From NCBI RefSeq assembly GCF_018777395.1, contig NZ_JAFJYC010000002.1, positions 713,415 to 777,414 of the forward strand: 64,000 nucleotides of DNA, read 5' to 3'. The position numbers and the translations under genes were made by a program. Positions 1-10,330 of this stretch are shown one piece after another. The notes below the pieces were generated by a model that worked only from the letters and a program-made list of their open reading frames with translations, was not told the origin of the DNA and did no database searches. Position 1 is the first letter of the stretch; each line of letters starts with the position of its first letter. The stretch is from Candidatus Sodalis endolongispinus. GTDB lineage: Bacteria; Pseudomonadota; Gammaproteobacteria; Enterobacterales; Enterobacteriaceae.

Positions 1-1184
1 CCCCCGACGCGCGCGGCATCCGTATCCAGCTGGACAGCGATCGATCCGGCCAATTGAGCGCCGGCGATCCGGTGCTGTTTCGCGGCTTTCTGGTCGGTAC
101 GTTGGAAACCAGCCACTTTGACCCGCTAAAGCGCATGATGAATTATCAGCTGTTTGTCAACGCGCCCTATAACAGCCTGGTGACTAATAACGTGCGTTTT
201 TGGAAAGACAGCGGCGTGGCGCTAAATATGTCGGCTTCGGGCATGCGTGTGGAAATGGGGTCGCTAACCACCTTGTTTGCCGGCGGCGTCAGTTTCGATG
301 TGCCGACCGGCTGGGAACTGGGGTAGGCCGCCAAAGAGCAGCAGCGTTACCAGCTGTTTGATAATAAAAATGATATTACCGATTCCCTCTACACCCAGCA
401 TCAGGACTATGTGCTGTTCTTCGATGATTCGATTCGCGGCCTGCAGCCGGGAGCGCCGGTAGAGTTCCGCGGTATCCGGCTCGGGACGGTGGCGGAGGTG
501 CCGTTCGCCATCGTCAGCGCCGATCAGGAAATGAACGGTGACTACCGCGTCCCGGTGCTGATTCGCATTGAGCAGGATCGCTTTATCAGCAAGGTTGGCA
601 AAAACTTTGATATCAATAAGCGCCTGGCCGGGGCCGAGGGGCAAGGGTTCCGCGCGGCGCTGAAGAGCGCTAATTTGCTGACCGGCGCGCTGTATGTCGA
701 TCTGGACTTTTACCCGCAGGCCAAAGCCTGTCCGGGACCCACAACCGCCAATGGTTACCCGGTCATGCCGACGACCAGTGCCGGTCTGGCGCAGATACAG
801 CAGAAACTGACCGCTACGCTTGATAAAATTAACGCCTTACCGCTGGATCCGATGCTTAATCAGGCGACCAGCGCGCTGGCGCAAAGCCGCAGCACGCTGC
901 AGGAGCTACAGCGCACGTTGAAGGCGGTGAATAAAATTACCGAAAGCGCATCGATGCAACAGCTGCCTCAGGACATGCAGCAGACGCTAAGAGAGATGAA
1001 CCGTAGCATGAAAGGGTTCCAGCCCGGCGCCCCAGCCTACAATAAAATGGTGGCGGACATGCAGCGTCTCGATCAGGTGCTGCGTGAGCTGCATCCGGTG
1101 CTGCGAACGCTGAACAGCAAAAGTAACGCGCTGGTTTTTCAAGCGGATAAAGGTAAAGATCCACAGCCGAAGAGGGCGAAATGA
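1..1184 (+). pseudogene. pqiB: pqiB, MCE-domain envelope protein, 3' part, interrupted by an in-frame amber stop
   Basis: PqiB is an inner-membrane-anchored protein whose stacked MCE (MlaD-like) domains form a periplasmic tube thought to carry lipid between membranes, working with PqiA and PqiC. The 5' end lies outside the window; about 394 codons are visible. MCE signatures are seen as GDPVLFRGFLVGT near the start and GAPVEFRGIRLGTV around 445-490. A TAG codon at 324-326 interrupts the frame, and the same frame continues without another stop to 1184, so a single base change (probably from CAG) broke the gene. The stop overlaps the pqiC start (ATGA), as in an intact operon. Suppression or re-initiation near 411 cannot be excluded, but the product would lack the upstream MCE domains. 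Confidence 0.93.
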
Positions 1185-1843
1185 TGCTAAAAGGGAAACT
1201 TCTGGCGCTGGCGACGGTGCTGTTGCTCGGCGCCTACGCCGGCGGTAACACCTACTATCAACTACCGTACAAAGCGAGCACCACCGCGGCGACGCTAACT
1301 TCCATAGAAGCAGGCGCTACGGCGTCCGGCGCGGGCGGTGTAACCGACGTGCAGAGCGGGGCCGCCACGCCGTTTCGCGCCGAGAGCGCTGGTGTACATC
1401 CCAAGCTTTGGGTCGAGCAGGTGTCGGTGGCGGATTTCCTGGCCGGCAACGGGCTGGTGTATCAGACCAGCGACGTCCAGTATACCACGGCGCGTAGCAA
1501 TCTGTGGGCCAGCCCGCTGGAACAGCAATTACAGCAAGCGCTGGTGGCGAATCTAAGCGCCGCACTACCGGTCACGCTGGTCTCCACCCAGCCCATCGGC
1601 AGCCGCGATGACGGCAGTGAGCTGACGGTAACCCTCACCGGTTTTCACGGGCGCTATGATGGGCGCGCGGTCGTGCAGGGGGTGTGGTTGTTGACTCAAA
1701 ACGGGCGCGTCATCCGCCAGCCGTTTGATCTGGCGTTGCCGCAAGAAAAAGATGGCTATGACGCGCTGGTGCGCACGCTGGCGCAGGGCTGGGACAAGGT
1801 CGGTCAGCAGGTGGCGAAAGGATTTATAGTTATAAGCAAATAA
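1181..1843 (+). CDS. pqiC: pqiC (ymbA), outer-membrane partner of PqiB, lipobox cysteine replaced
   Basis: PqiC is normally an outer-membrane lipoprotein that docks the PqiB tube. The 220-residue product keeps family landmarks (NTYYQLP, LWVEQVSV, YQTSDVQY, NLWASPLEQQL, GRYDG), so identity is secure. The N-terminus has a signal-peptide-like stretch ending in LLLGAYAGG, where the family has a lipobox ending in Cys. Here that residue is Tyr19 (codon TAC at 1235-1237, one base from TGC), so lipidation by Lgt/LspA should be impossible. The gene overlaps the pqiB stop by four bases. With pqiB already interrupted, the whole Pqi system is probably non-functional and pqiC is drifting. Confidence 0.9.
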   Translation: MMLKGKLLALATVLLLGAYAGGNTYYQLPYKASTTAATLTSIEAGATASGAGGVTDVQSGAATPFRAESAGVHPKLWVEQVSVADFLAGNGLVYQTSDVQYTTARSNLWASPLEQQLQQALVANLSAALPVTLVSTQPIGSRDDGSELTVTLTGFHGRYDGRAVVQGVWLLTQNGRVIRQPFDLALPQEKDGYDALVRTLAQGWDKVGQQVAKGFIVISK

Positions 1844-2044
1844 TTATTTGTTATAAGTGTTTACATATGTCGCCGGCGGTAGCGGTGGGTCCCGACCGTC
1901 GTTGGCGACACAAGAAGCAATTCAGCGGCTTAACGCGCCCTTCGCCGTTTTTTGGGCCGAGAGATTTGTCAATATTGCCTGCAGCAGATGACAAAACTAT
2001 GACGACACGGTTTGATCTTCCGCGCTTTTCTCGTTAAAAATTAA

Positions 2045-2080
2045 GGGTAACTTCGGCATTCGGGGTTACCGTTTTCTTTC
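2045..2080 (+). promoter_or_regulatory. hairpin followed by T-rich run in the rmf leader
   Basis: GGTAAC (2046-2051) can pair with GTTACC (2065-2070) around a 13-base loop, and GTTTTCTTTC follows. It lies 40 bases upstream of the rmf start. It could end read-through from the pqi operon or be a leader structure of the rmf mRNA. The stem is short, so the call is tentative. Confidence 0.35.
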
Positions 2081-2109
2081 AACCAGCCAAGATGATGAGG
2101 GATAAACCT

Positions 2110-2274
2110 ATGAAAAGACAAAAACGAGATCGCCTTGAACGTGCTCATTCACGCGGCTATCAAGCGTGTCTGTCAGGGCGCACCCGTGAACTTTTTCCAT
2201 ATCAATCACTTGACGCACGCTCTCACTGGTTGGGAGGCTGGCGCAAAGCCATGGAAGACCGATCGGTAATCTGA
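2110..2274 (+). CDS. rmf: rmf, ribosome modulation factor
   Basis: Rmf is a small basic protein that binds the 30S subunit in stationary phase and promotes pairing of 70S ribosomes into inactive 100S dimers. The 54-residue product starts MKRQKRDRLERAHSRGYQA and keeps the conserved core LGGWRKAMEDR near the C-terminus. Two upstream in-frame ATGs at 2092 and 2095 exist, but the start at 2110 matches the family N-terminus and is preceded at good distance by GATGAGGG, a ribosome-binding site. Position between pqiC and fabA is as in E. coli. The middle (LFPYQSLDARSHW) is less like the E. coli protein than the ends. A strong terminator follows. It appears intact. Confidence 0.93.
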   Translation: MKRQKRDRLERAHSRGYQACLSGRTRELFPYQSLDARSHWLGGWRKAMEDRSVI

Positions 2275-2292
2275 TCTGTCACCGAAGAACGA

Positions 2293-2318
2293 CCTCCGCC
2301 TGGTGCGGAGGTTTTTTT
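2293..2318 (+). terminator. Rho-independent terminator of rmf
   Basis: CCTCCGC (2293-2299) pairs with GCGGAGG (2305-2311) around a 5-base loop and is followed by seven Ts. It sits 18 bases after the rmf stop. Confidence 0.9.
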
Positions 2319-2374
2319 ACGCACGTCGTCGGTGCGCGCGCCGAGAGAGGTCAACGCCCTGCCGGCCGTGAACA

Positions 2375-2893
2375 TCAGAACGCGGCGGTGTCCTTGAACA
2401 GACCGACTTTCAGATCGCTCGCGGTATAGATGACGGTCCCGTCGCACAGCACTTCACCGTCCGCCATCCCCATCACCAATTTGCGATTAATGACGCGGCG
2501 AAAATGGATCCGGTAGGTCACTTTTTTCGCGCTGGGCAGGATCTGCCCGGTAAATTTCACTTCGCCTACGCCCAGCGCGCGGCCTTTGCCTTCGCCGCCC
2601 AGCCAGCCTAAATAAAAACCGACCAACTGCCACATGGCGTCCAGACCTAAACAGCCGGGCATGACCGGATCGCCGATAAAATGGCAACCGAAGAACCACA
2701 TATCCGGGTGAATATCCAGTTCCGCTTCCACGAAACCTTTATTGTAATTGCCGCCGTCATCGGTCATTTTGACCACCCGGTCCATCATCAGCATATTCGG
2801 CGCCGGCAACTGCGGGACCTCATTGCCGAACAGTTCGCCGCGGCTGGACGCCAGCAGATCTTCTTTTGTATAGAATTCGCGTTTATCTACCAT
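2375..2893 (-). CDS. fabA: fabA, 3-hydroxydecanoyl-ACP dehydratase/isomerase
   Basis: FabA dehydrates 3-hydroxyacyl-ACP and isomerises trans-2- to cis-3-decenoyl-ACP, the entry step of unsaturated fatty acid synthesis in the cytosol. The 172-residue product equals the E. coli length and is nearly identical to it. The hot-dog fold active site is visible: His71 in [11 protein letters not shown] and Asp85 in [10 protein letters not shown]. The start follows a GA-rich ribosome-binding site (AGAGAAAT). It lies 65 bases downstream of lonH on the same strand, the ancestral arrangement. It looks intact and is expected to be essential. Confidence 0.98.
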   Translation of the reverse strand: MVDKREFYTKEDLLASSRGELFGNEVPQLPAPNMLMMDRVVKMTDDGGNYNKGFVEAELDIHPDMWFFGCHFIGDPVMPGCLGLDAMWQLVGFYLGWLGGEGKGRALGVGEVKFTGQILPSAKKVTYRIHFRRVINRKLVMGMADGEVLCDGTVIYTASDLKVGLFKDTAAF

Positions 2894-2958
2894 ATTTCTC
2901 TAAACCTTAATTATTGAGTCCCGCACATTACCCGACATGCCGGCCGCTGACAATTCCC

Positions 2959-4710
2959 TTAGCTCTGGTTAAACCAGTTTAGCCAGCGGAAGCCCCAGGG
3001 CAAACGTTGCCGTTCGTGCAGATTAACATTGGCGATACGCTCGCGTATCGAGGCGAGAAGACTTGGACGCTTGTCGTGGTCAAACGGCATCGCGGTCAGA
3101 ATTTCCAACGCTTCATCGATAGTATCCACCGCCCACAGGGAAAATTGCCCCTCGCGTACCGCCTCGATGACATCGTCATGCAGGCAAAGATGGCGCACAT
3201 TGGCGGTGGGAAGGATCACCCCTTGGGCGCCGGTCAGCTCGCGCGCCTGACACAGGGCAAAAAAGCCTTCAATTTTCTCATTCACGCCGCCGATGGGCTG
3301 GACGCGGCCGAATTGATCCACCGAGCCGGTGACGGCGATTTGCTGATTGATGGGTTTATCCGCCAGCGCGCTGATGAGCGCGACCCCCTCCGCCAGCGAA
3401 GCGCTGTCCCCGTCCACCTCACCATAGGACTGCTCAAAAACCAGCGAGGCGGAGAAGGGCAGCTGTTGGTCCAGCTCCAGCGCCGACATCAAAAACGCCT
3501 GCATGATCATCATGCCTTTGGCGTGAAGATTGCCGCCCAGTTCCGCTTTGCGCTCAACGTCATTTATCTCACCGTCGCCCAAATGCACCACGCAGCTAAT
3601 GCGCGACGGCTCGCCGAACGGCAGCGGATGGCCGGGAAAATCCAGCACCGAAAGCGCATTGACCTGGCCTATCACCTTACCCTCCGTTTCCACCATAATC
3701 TGGCCTTCGGCGATCTCATCTTGCATCCGCTCGCTGAGATAGCTTTCACGCCAGAGGCGGGTACGTTCACTGTCGGTAAATGCCGCGGCGGTCAGCGCCT
3801 GCTGGGAGCCATACAGCGCCGTCTCTTTCAGCCGCCGGGTAAGCCACTGCGGACACAGCGGTAGCTGGGATTGATCGCCGCTATAACGCACTGATTGCCG
3901 TACCAGCGTTGGCCAGGCGTCAGGGGTGAGCGCCGCTAACCCCTGACGTTGGGCCAGCATGTTGACCCAACCGCACCATTGCGCCATTTCCTCGGCCTCA
4001 GTGATGCGCAGCTCGGACTCGAATTCGCCATAAAGAGCCAGACGGGTCATTTCGGGCTCCAAATCGTTCAGGTCGGCCAACCCTTCGCGGTCGCCAAGCA
4101 CGATGAGCCGTAAGTTGAGCGGCATCGACGGGACGGAAACCGGCAGCGGACGGCTTTCGTCCGCCGGTAGCCAATCGAAGCGCTGCTGCAGGATCATCTG
4201 CTTAAGCCGCAGCCAGAGCAGAGGCTGGCTGGTAAGGGCGCGGACCCCGACGATAAGGACGCCGCCGTTGGCGTGATGGACCAGGCCCGGCTGCAGATCG
4301 ATGACATCCCGATAGCAGCGCAGCGCGCCGAAGAGCTGTTCGTATTCGACCCAGGACTGCCACACGCAGACATCGCGGGCGGCGAAGTTATCCTCCGGCT
4401 TGGTCGCCGGCTGTGCGCTGACGCCCATACCGGTCACGACATAGCGGCTGCCCACCGGCTGATCTGGCGCAGGCAGGATCTGTTTAACCATCTCGGCAAT
4501 CAGCTGAAAATAGTCCTCCTCCTCCTGTGCCGTCAGCAGCATGAACCGGCTGGGCGTGCGTGAGTGGCAAAATTGCTTCAGTCCGTCCGTCAGACGGGCC
4601 TGAAGCGTTGCCAAATGGGCGGACAAAGGCGGGCAGGGTTGGTCAAATACCGCCGCGAAACCGGCCAGATCGGGCAGTAAATATTTCCATTCTAATTTTT
4701 TATTGGTCAA
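2959..4710 (-). CDS. lonH: lonH (ycbZ), Lon-like protease-domain protein
   Basis: The 583-residue product is close to the length of E. coli YcbZ/LonH. It lacks a complete AAA+ module with Walker motifs but has a C-terminal Lon-type Ser-Lys protease domain. The likely dyad is Ser436 in EVDGDSASLAEG and Lys479 in GGVNEKIEGF. A leucine-rich N-terminal half precedes it. The start (MTNKKLEWKYLL) is 206 bases from the divergent matP start. The protease motif is intact, so the gene is probably functional; its substrates are not established. Gene order matP-lonH-fabA is as in E. coli. Confidence 0.93.
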   Translation of the reverse strand: MTNKKLEWKYLLPDLAGFAAVFDQPCPPLSAHLATLQARLTDGLKQFCHSRTPSRFMLLTAQEEEDYFQLIAEMVKQILPAPDQPVGSRYVVTGMGVSAQPATKPEDNFAARDVCVWQSWVEYEQLFGALRCYRDVIDLQPGLVHHANGGVLIVGVRALTSQPLLWLRLKQMILQQRFDWLPADESRPLPVSVPSMPLNLRLIVLGDREGLADLNDLEPEMTRLALYGEFESELRITEAEEMAQWCGWVNMLAQRQGLAALTPDAWPTLVRQSVRYSGDQSQLPLCPQWLTRRLKETALYGSQQALTAAAFTDSERTRLWRESYLSERMQDEIAEGQIMVETEGKVIGQVNALSVLDFPGHPLPFGEPSRISCVVHLGDGEINDVERKAELGGNLHAKGMMIMQAFLMSALELDQQLPFSASLVFEQSYGEVDGDSASLAEGVALISALADKPINQQIAVTGSVDQFGRVQPIGGVNEKIEGFFALCQARELTGAQGVILPTANVRHLCLHDDVIEAVREGQFSLWAVDTIDEALEILTAMPFDHDKRPSLLASIRERIANVNLHERQRLPWGFRWLNWFNQS

Positions 4711-4916
4711 AATGATAAATAGCGTCGCTGTTCAGGGAAACGCTGATTATACAAGAAGAGACATTGCTTCGTCTCGCCTCTTTTCCTTCCTGCGGCATCA
4801 TTGCCTCAACGGTCCGGCGCGGGGGCGCAAAAAGGTCGGCACCGACAAATATTAGTGAAATAACAACCAACAATGTTATCATCGGCTGCAGGTTACACGG
4901 TCACAGGTGCGCTCCC

Positions 4917-5375
4917 ATGAAATACCAGCAGCTTGAAAATCTGGAAACCGGTTGGAAGTGGAAATACCTGATTAAAAAACACCGTGAAGGGGAGCGCATC
5001 TCCCGTCACGAAGAAAACAGCGCAGCAGCCGAATCTGCTCAGCAGCTTATCAGTTATCAGCACCAGCCGGAAAAGATCCTGAAATGGATCCGCGAATCAA
5101 TGCATCCCGGTCTGGAAAACCGCATGAAGCAAACTATTCGCGCGCGGCGCAAGCGGCATTTCAACGCCGAACACCAGCATACGCGCAAGAAGTCCATCGA
5201 TTTGGAATATCTGGTTTGGCAACGGCTGGCGGCGCTGGCCCAGCGGCGTGGTAACACCTTGTCAGAAACCATTGTCACCCTGCTCGAAGATGCGGAACGT
5301 AAGGAAAAATACGACAAAACCCTGTCTTCCCTGCGCAGTGATCTTAAAGCTATCCTCGGCGAAAAAAACACCTGA
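4917..5375 (+). CDS. matP: matP (ycbG), Ter macrodomain organiser
   Basis: MatP binds matS sites in the replication-terminus region, compacts it, and links it to the divisome through ZapB. The 152-residue product has the conserved central block [19 protein letters not shown] followed by the ribbon-helix-helix DNA-binding segment [20 protein letters not shown] and a C-terminal coiled-coil tail. The start ATG at 4917 matches the family N-terminus ([10 protein letters not shown]); an upstream open stretch in the same frame has no similarity. Divergent from lonH. In E. coli ompA and sulA follow; neither is seen here, so conserved order ends just after this gene. Confidence 0.96.
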   Translation: MKYQQLENLETGWKWKYLIKKHREGERISRHEENSAAAESAQQLISYQHQPEKILKWIRESMHPGLENRMKQTIRARRKRHFNAEHQHTRKKSIDLEYLVWQRLAALAQRRGNTLSETIVTLLEDAERKEKYDKTLSSLRSDLKAILGEKNT

Positions 5376-6022
5376 ATGCCGCACAAGGCTGGCCTCTAGC
5401 AGCATTACGCCGGCAAAGATTTACCTCCACTCCAGCAGCACACCGTCAGACGCCTTTGTGGGGTGCTGTTTGATCCGCCCTGGGCGCATTGGTGCATCCG
5501 CGCGCGACGATACTATGGCAAAGCGTCGCTAGCGGGGGTGATGCTTGCACCGCCGGCCATGTCAAGAGATGCAAACGTTGCCATCAGCGGGGTCAATACC
5601 TTTCTGTCACCGTCTCGCCGGCACTTTGCGACAGTGTCAATAAAGGACGCTGACACTATCCACGCGCTGTGATTGGCAGGGCAAGGGGGGCCGTACCCTC
5701 TGTGGCAACCCTGGCGCAGCGGTGGGGTAAAGAAGGCGCAAGTCCAAGCCTGGTGTTGAAAAAACGCGACTCATTAGGGTATCGCCTGGCGGTCATTGAG
5801 CGCTATGCGGGTGTTAATCGGATGACTCCGCACAAGACGTCAGCCCGGACGACGACATCCCCGAGTACGATAGCAGCGGCGATGGTGCAGGCCGATAGGC
5901 CGGTGGTGGTCTAACGGGGTCTCCCTCACGTCCCAGCATCCCTCATCCGAACGACGTGACATCAGGGAAGACATGTTGAATCCTGTTATCGTCATCGTAC
6001 CTTGTTATTTTCTTTTACCAGG
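5376..6022. other. 647-bp gap without a recognisable gene (synteny breakpoint region)
   Basis: No ompA or sulA is seen downstream of matP. Short open frames exist (for example 5669-5914, 81 codons) but they lack a convincing ribosome-binding site and resemble nothing I know. It is probably decayed DNA at the junction between the matP block and the comEC block. Confidence 0.5.
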
Positions 6023-7190
6023 TTAGTCAATTTTTTCCCATGGTCCAGGGTAGATAATCCCCGTTTCCTCAGGTTCGACGTTGACATTCCACCATTTTGC
6101 TTGCCAGTATTGGTTTTTCCAGCTCACTTTATCACCAGTCCAATATACTTTCGTCGCGTCCCATAAAGGGTATTGCGTTGCGGCTTCTTGGTTAATAAGC
6201 AGAGCATGTGTGGCATCGGCGCTATTGCCTAGAGCATCGGTAACCGTCAGTTTAATTAATACCTCCTGCGGTTGGAGGACGGCAGGAGCGTAGAACCGTA
6301 ACGTTGGCTGATTGATGACTTCTGCGCTAATATTCTCAGGAACCTGCCAGGCATAGGCAGTCAGTGCGGCGACATTTGATACCGACCTTTCGGCCGATAA
6401 GTTGACTTCTTCTTTTTGTGTAACCACTGCGGGCCCGTCTATCACGGCGCTTATTATTGCGGGCTGATTTTCCTGCAGGTAACGAATCGCAGCACCAACA
6501 TTAGGCCGGCATCCAATGTTGTCGCCTGCATTTTCCAAATAGCCTGTCTTTAAAATGAGGTACCGCATTTCAAGTGAATTGAGATAGAGTCCCAAGTGAG
6601 TGATAGCATAAGACTGTATCAATGCCAGCGCGCCTGAGCTTAAGGGCGTCGCACTCGATGTCCCTGAATAATCTTTAGTGTAGTTACGATTACTTCCCGG
6701 TAAACTCTGCAACGAAGAATAACCTGTTGTCACAACGCTCCAATCACCCCATGAATTGATGAGCGAGCTAGGATGGTTATAGTTAGAGAAACCACAGCGA
6801 CTTCCATCGTTATGTGCGCATGCGCCAATAAGTGTACTTCCGCTATCGCCATATTGGTTGATATTGCCCGATTCAATACTTAGATCTAAACCACCATTAC
6901 CCGCTGCAAAAATGACAACAACACCATTTTGGGTTAAGCTATAAATCCAGTCCCACCAGTTTCGGTCGGTTATCATAGGTACAAGCTTATTTCCTCCTAC
7001 CTTTAACTGAATATCTAAACTAACGATATCGCCGGGCATTGCATCCCTAATGATCAGCTCAATATCGCCTGTATCGTAGAAATAAAAATCACTGCCATGT
7101 GCAATGCCAGCCACACCGAATGGCTTGTTAGCGGCCACAATGCAGCCGGTAGACGCCGTGCCGTGATTACAATCCTCGGTTTCTGGCCTG
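6023..7190 (-). pseudogene. 3' fragment of a secreted subtilisin-like (S8) serine protease with chitin-binding tail
   Basis: Read on the minus strand, this fragment starts directly at the truncated end of an IS2-like element and continues in frame from its transposase, giving a 539-residue chimera. The protease part keeps the catalytic His box (NHGTASTG), the oxyanion Asn (FAAGNGG) and the catalytic Ser box ([17 protein letters not shown]). The N-terminal region with the catalytic Asp, signal peptide and pro-region is missing. A PKD/Ig-like segment follows ([11 protein letters not shown] to TVTDALGN), then a carbohydrate-binding module of the CBM5/12 type ([21 protein letters not shown]). Visibly more AT-rich than its neighbours, suggesting foreign origin. 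A fragment without the Asp cannot be a normal protease. A role of the full-length protein on chitin-rich host structures is inference. Confidence 0.85.
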
Positions 7191-8416
7191 CTGTGCGGAT
7201 GGTTTTCATTGTAATGCGTGAACGCTGCTGCAAGGTTTCGCAGGGCTGTTCTCGCATCCGGTTTTGGCATGAACTCGATATAGTCTTCCTTCATCGTCTT
7301 CACGAACCGTTCGGCCATTCTCTGCGGGCTGCTCACCGCTGTTGTGCAGGGCTCCAGATCCAGTTCTCTGGCGAACCTCTGCGTTTCATGCGCGGTATAC
7401 GCTGAACCGTTGTCCGTCAACCACTGCACCGCTGTATCGGGTAACCTGTCGCCGAAGCGCTTTTCTACCGACCTCAGCATCACATCCTGCACGGTCGAAC
7501 TGTCGTAGCCTACAGTGCTCGCAGCCCAGTCTATGGCCTCTCTGTCGCAGCAGTCCAGTGCGAACGTGACCCGCAGTTTTTCACCGTTGTCGCAGCCGAA
7601 CTCGAAGCCATCTGAACACCAGCGCATATCGCTTTCTGCCACCGCGATCCTGCCCTTATGCTCACGCCTCGGCCGCTCTGGTTTTCAATGTAATAACAGC
7701 AGGTTATGCTCACACATGATCCTGTAAAGTCGTTTCGCATTTACCGGCGGCAGTCCCTCTGCGCGACGTTGTTTACACAGGATGCCCCACACCCGCCGAT
7801 AGCCGTAGCTGGGCATATCGCTGATGATGTCGAGGATGTCCGACAGTATTTCAGCGTCTGCTTCGTCATTACGCCGGTTACAGCGCCTGTCCTGCCAGTC
7901 GGCAGAACGCTTAATCCGCAGTGACAGCGGCGCACGCGACCCGCTCATGGCGCGGCTGACCTGTGCTATTCCCCGGCCTTTGGCAACAAGGGCGCGTGCG
8001 CTATCCATTTTCGTGACTGGCCGTACTCCACGGCTTCTTTTAGGATCTCAACCTCCATCGTCTTCTTACCCAGAAGGCGCTGGAGCTCCCGGACCTGCTT
8101 CAATGCAGCTGCAAGCTCAGAGGCAGGAACAACGTCCTCCCCGGCAGTGAGGCTGCCTTCCTGATATTGCTTTTTCCACTTAAACAGCAGGCTGGGCTGG
8201 ATACCGTGCAGTCGTGCGAGATGGGAGACATTCATGCCGGGCTCCATCCTCTGCTGAATAATGGCCATTTTTTCCTGAGGAGTTTTACGTTTACGGACTT
8301 CTTGACCTAACGGGATCCCGGTCATATCAAAATTGGCGTTAGTGTTAGACATATATTCAAGCCTATCTCTTATCTGGAGATACAGCTACTGTCTGGTGTT
8401 TCAGGGGGATAAATCA
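7191..8416 (-). mobile_element. IS2-like element (IS3 family), copy 1, truncated at its right end
   Basis: Nearly identical to the full element at 11276-12602 but in the opposite orientation. The left end (reading TGATTTATCCCCC on the minus strand) is intact at 8416 and abuts comEC. The right end is lost after the CATCCGCACAGC stretch at 7191, about 94 bases short, where the protease fragment begins. It carries orfA (7966-8352) and orfB. orfB has an in-frame TGA (7685-7687) and also lacks six bases, changing SPQSNGMAE to SPQRMAE next to the catalytic Glu of the DDE triad. Point differences from copy 2 show the copies are not recent clones of one event. The copy cannot move by itself. Confidence 0.93.
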
Positions 8417-10330
8417 GTCGCCGGTGAGCAGCACCCGGAACTGGCCGTCGTCAATGCGCAGTACGCAGGAATCGTTATTGCCGGCGCTATCAACCGGCTC
8501 TGGCGGCCAAAGCACCTCAAAATGCAGCCCTTGCCAGCGCCAGCCGCGCAGACAAAACCGGTGTCCGGGCGCGCGAAATGGACTGCTGACCGGGACCTCG
8601 GGCCAGACGTGGCTGACGCTGGCCAAGCCGCCGATATGATCCTCATGGCTATGGCTCAGGTAGATATGTCCGGGCGTCAGCCCGCGCCAGTCCAGATAAG
8701 GCAGGATCACCGCCTTGCCCATGTCACCCGTGCGCCAGCCGGCGCCGGTGTCATACAGTGCCGTCACGCTCAATACTCACCGCGAGGCCGTGGCCCACGT
8801 CCAGCATATCCAGCCGCCAGCGCGGCGCATTCGTCCCCGGCGATCTGAAACTGAGCAGCATCAGCACGGCCAACACCCCAAGCGTCATGGGATAGCGACG
8901 CCACCAGCCAAAACGCCAGATGATGATGCCCAACCAACTGACGGCGCTGAATACCAGGCCCTGTCCCGGTAACGTCAACCAACCCTGTTGCAGCGGCGCA
9001 AGCGGCGCCATCACCCCTTCCAGCGACAGATCCGCCATGCGCCAGAGCTGAGCGCTCAGCCAGCGTTGACCGCCGGTGACGATGGCCGTCAGGATGAGGG
9101 GCGTGGTGATAAACGACACCAGCGGCACCGCCCACACATTGGCCGCCAGAGCCAGTGGATTGCCGCCATGGAATAGCAGGCACTGCATAGGCAATAGCAG
9201 CAGGGTCATGCCGCCCTGCAAATGCAACCAGCGAACCCCACACCATCGCCAACCTCGCCGGCAGCGTTCAGGTAGCGGCGCCCATTGGAAGAAGAAAATC
9301 AGCGCCGCCACCGCGGTGCAAGAAAGCCACAGGCTATTGGAAAGTACCGCCAATGGATCGGTGATAAGGATAAGCGCGACGCACCATAGCAAAATCTGCC
9401 ACGGGCTTTGCGTCATACCCCGCAGGCGCACCACGCTCCAAAGCGTCAGCGCCAGCAGGCCGCGCTGGGCGGGAAAATTCGCCCCGGATAACGCCACATA
9501 GCCAGCAGCGCACAGCCAGCAAAACAGCAGCGGCAATCCCACGCCTATCGCGCGGGCCGGCAAGAAAAATTGGGCCCCCCGCGCCACCAGCCAGCCAAAC
9601 AGCGCCGCCAGGCCGATATGCAGCCCGGAAATCGCCATCAGATGGGCAATACCGGTACGCGACAGCAGTTACCAGTCCCCGTCGCTGATTTCCTGAGTGG
9701 CACCGAAACCCAGCGCCAGCATCAGCGGCCGCCAGCGCGGCTGCTGCATGTTGTTAACGGCACGTTGGACCCACCGCTGGCGCAGGATGCACCCGTCGTC
9801 AAGCAACCGCGCGCGCAATACCCTGCCCTGCAGTGGCTGATGATTCGCCATGGCCCAGCGCTGGGTATCGAATCCCCCTCATTCATGCGCCCGTGTACCG
9901 GCTGCAGCGCAACCCTTAGCCGCCACTGCTGCCCGGCGCACCACCGCGCCGGCAGTGAGCGCCAGCGGAGCGCCACCACTACCGGCGGAAATACGCGTTG
10001 CCCGTTGATGTGGCTGACGCAAGCGACCAGACGGGCGGGCGCCTGTTCTGCCGAGAGATTGAGGGTGGTCAGGCGGGCAATCATGGTCTGATTACCATGA
10101 CTCCATGCCGTCGTTTGCACCAGCAATAGCCGGGCGTGATAGCCACTCCAGGCCAGCATCAGCACCCCAAGCGCCAAATATTGCGCCAGGCGGCGGCCGC
10201 TCAGTAACAACACACCGCCGACAGCCACTAGCCCGCACAGCATGCCGGCCGTCGGTAATTGTGGCAAAAATAACAGCGGTAAATTACCCGCAATAACGGC
10301 CAGCGCCAGCGCGGTAATGGACAAGGGCAT
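8417..10330 (-). pseudogene. ycaI: comEC (ycaI), DNA-uptake channel protein, multiply broken and truncated
   Basis: ComEC/Rec2 proteins form the inner-membrane channel for single-stranded DNA. The N-terminal part (MPLSITALALAVIAGNLP) begins at 10330. Lesions along the gene: a one-base loss in a G run (C run 9874-9878 on the plus strand) shifts frame just before FDTQRWAMANHQ; a TAA at 9669-9671 precedes LLSRTGIAHLMAISGLHIG; a further frameshift near 8760 separates MLDVGHGLAVSIERDG from ALYDTG; and the IS2-like copy cuts the gene after VLLTGD. The metallo-beta-lactamase-like box is still readable (LSHSHEDHIGG). Position next to ihfB is ancestral, although an accessory cluster now separates them. 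Natural uptake by this route is not possible. Confidence 0.93.

Noticed and set aside
5669..5914. 81-codon frame downstream of matP
   Set aside because: No ribosome-binding site, no family likeness and no operon partner; left as part of an unexplained gap.
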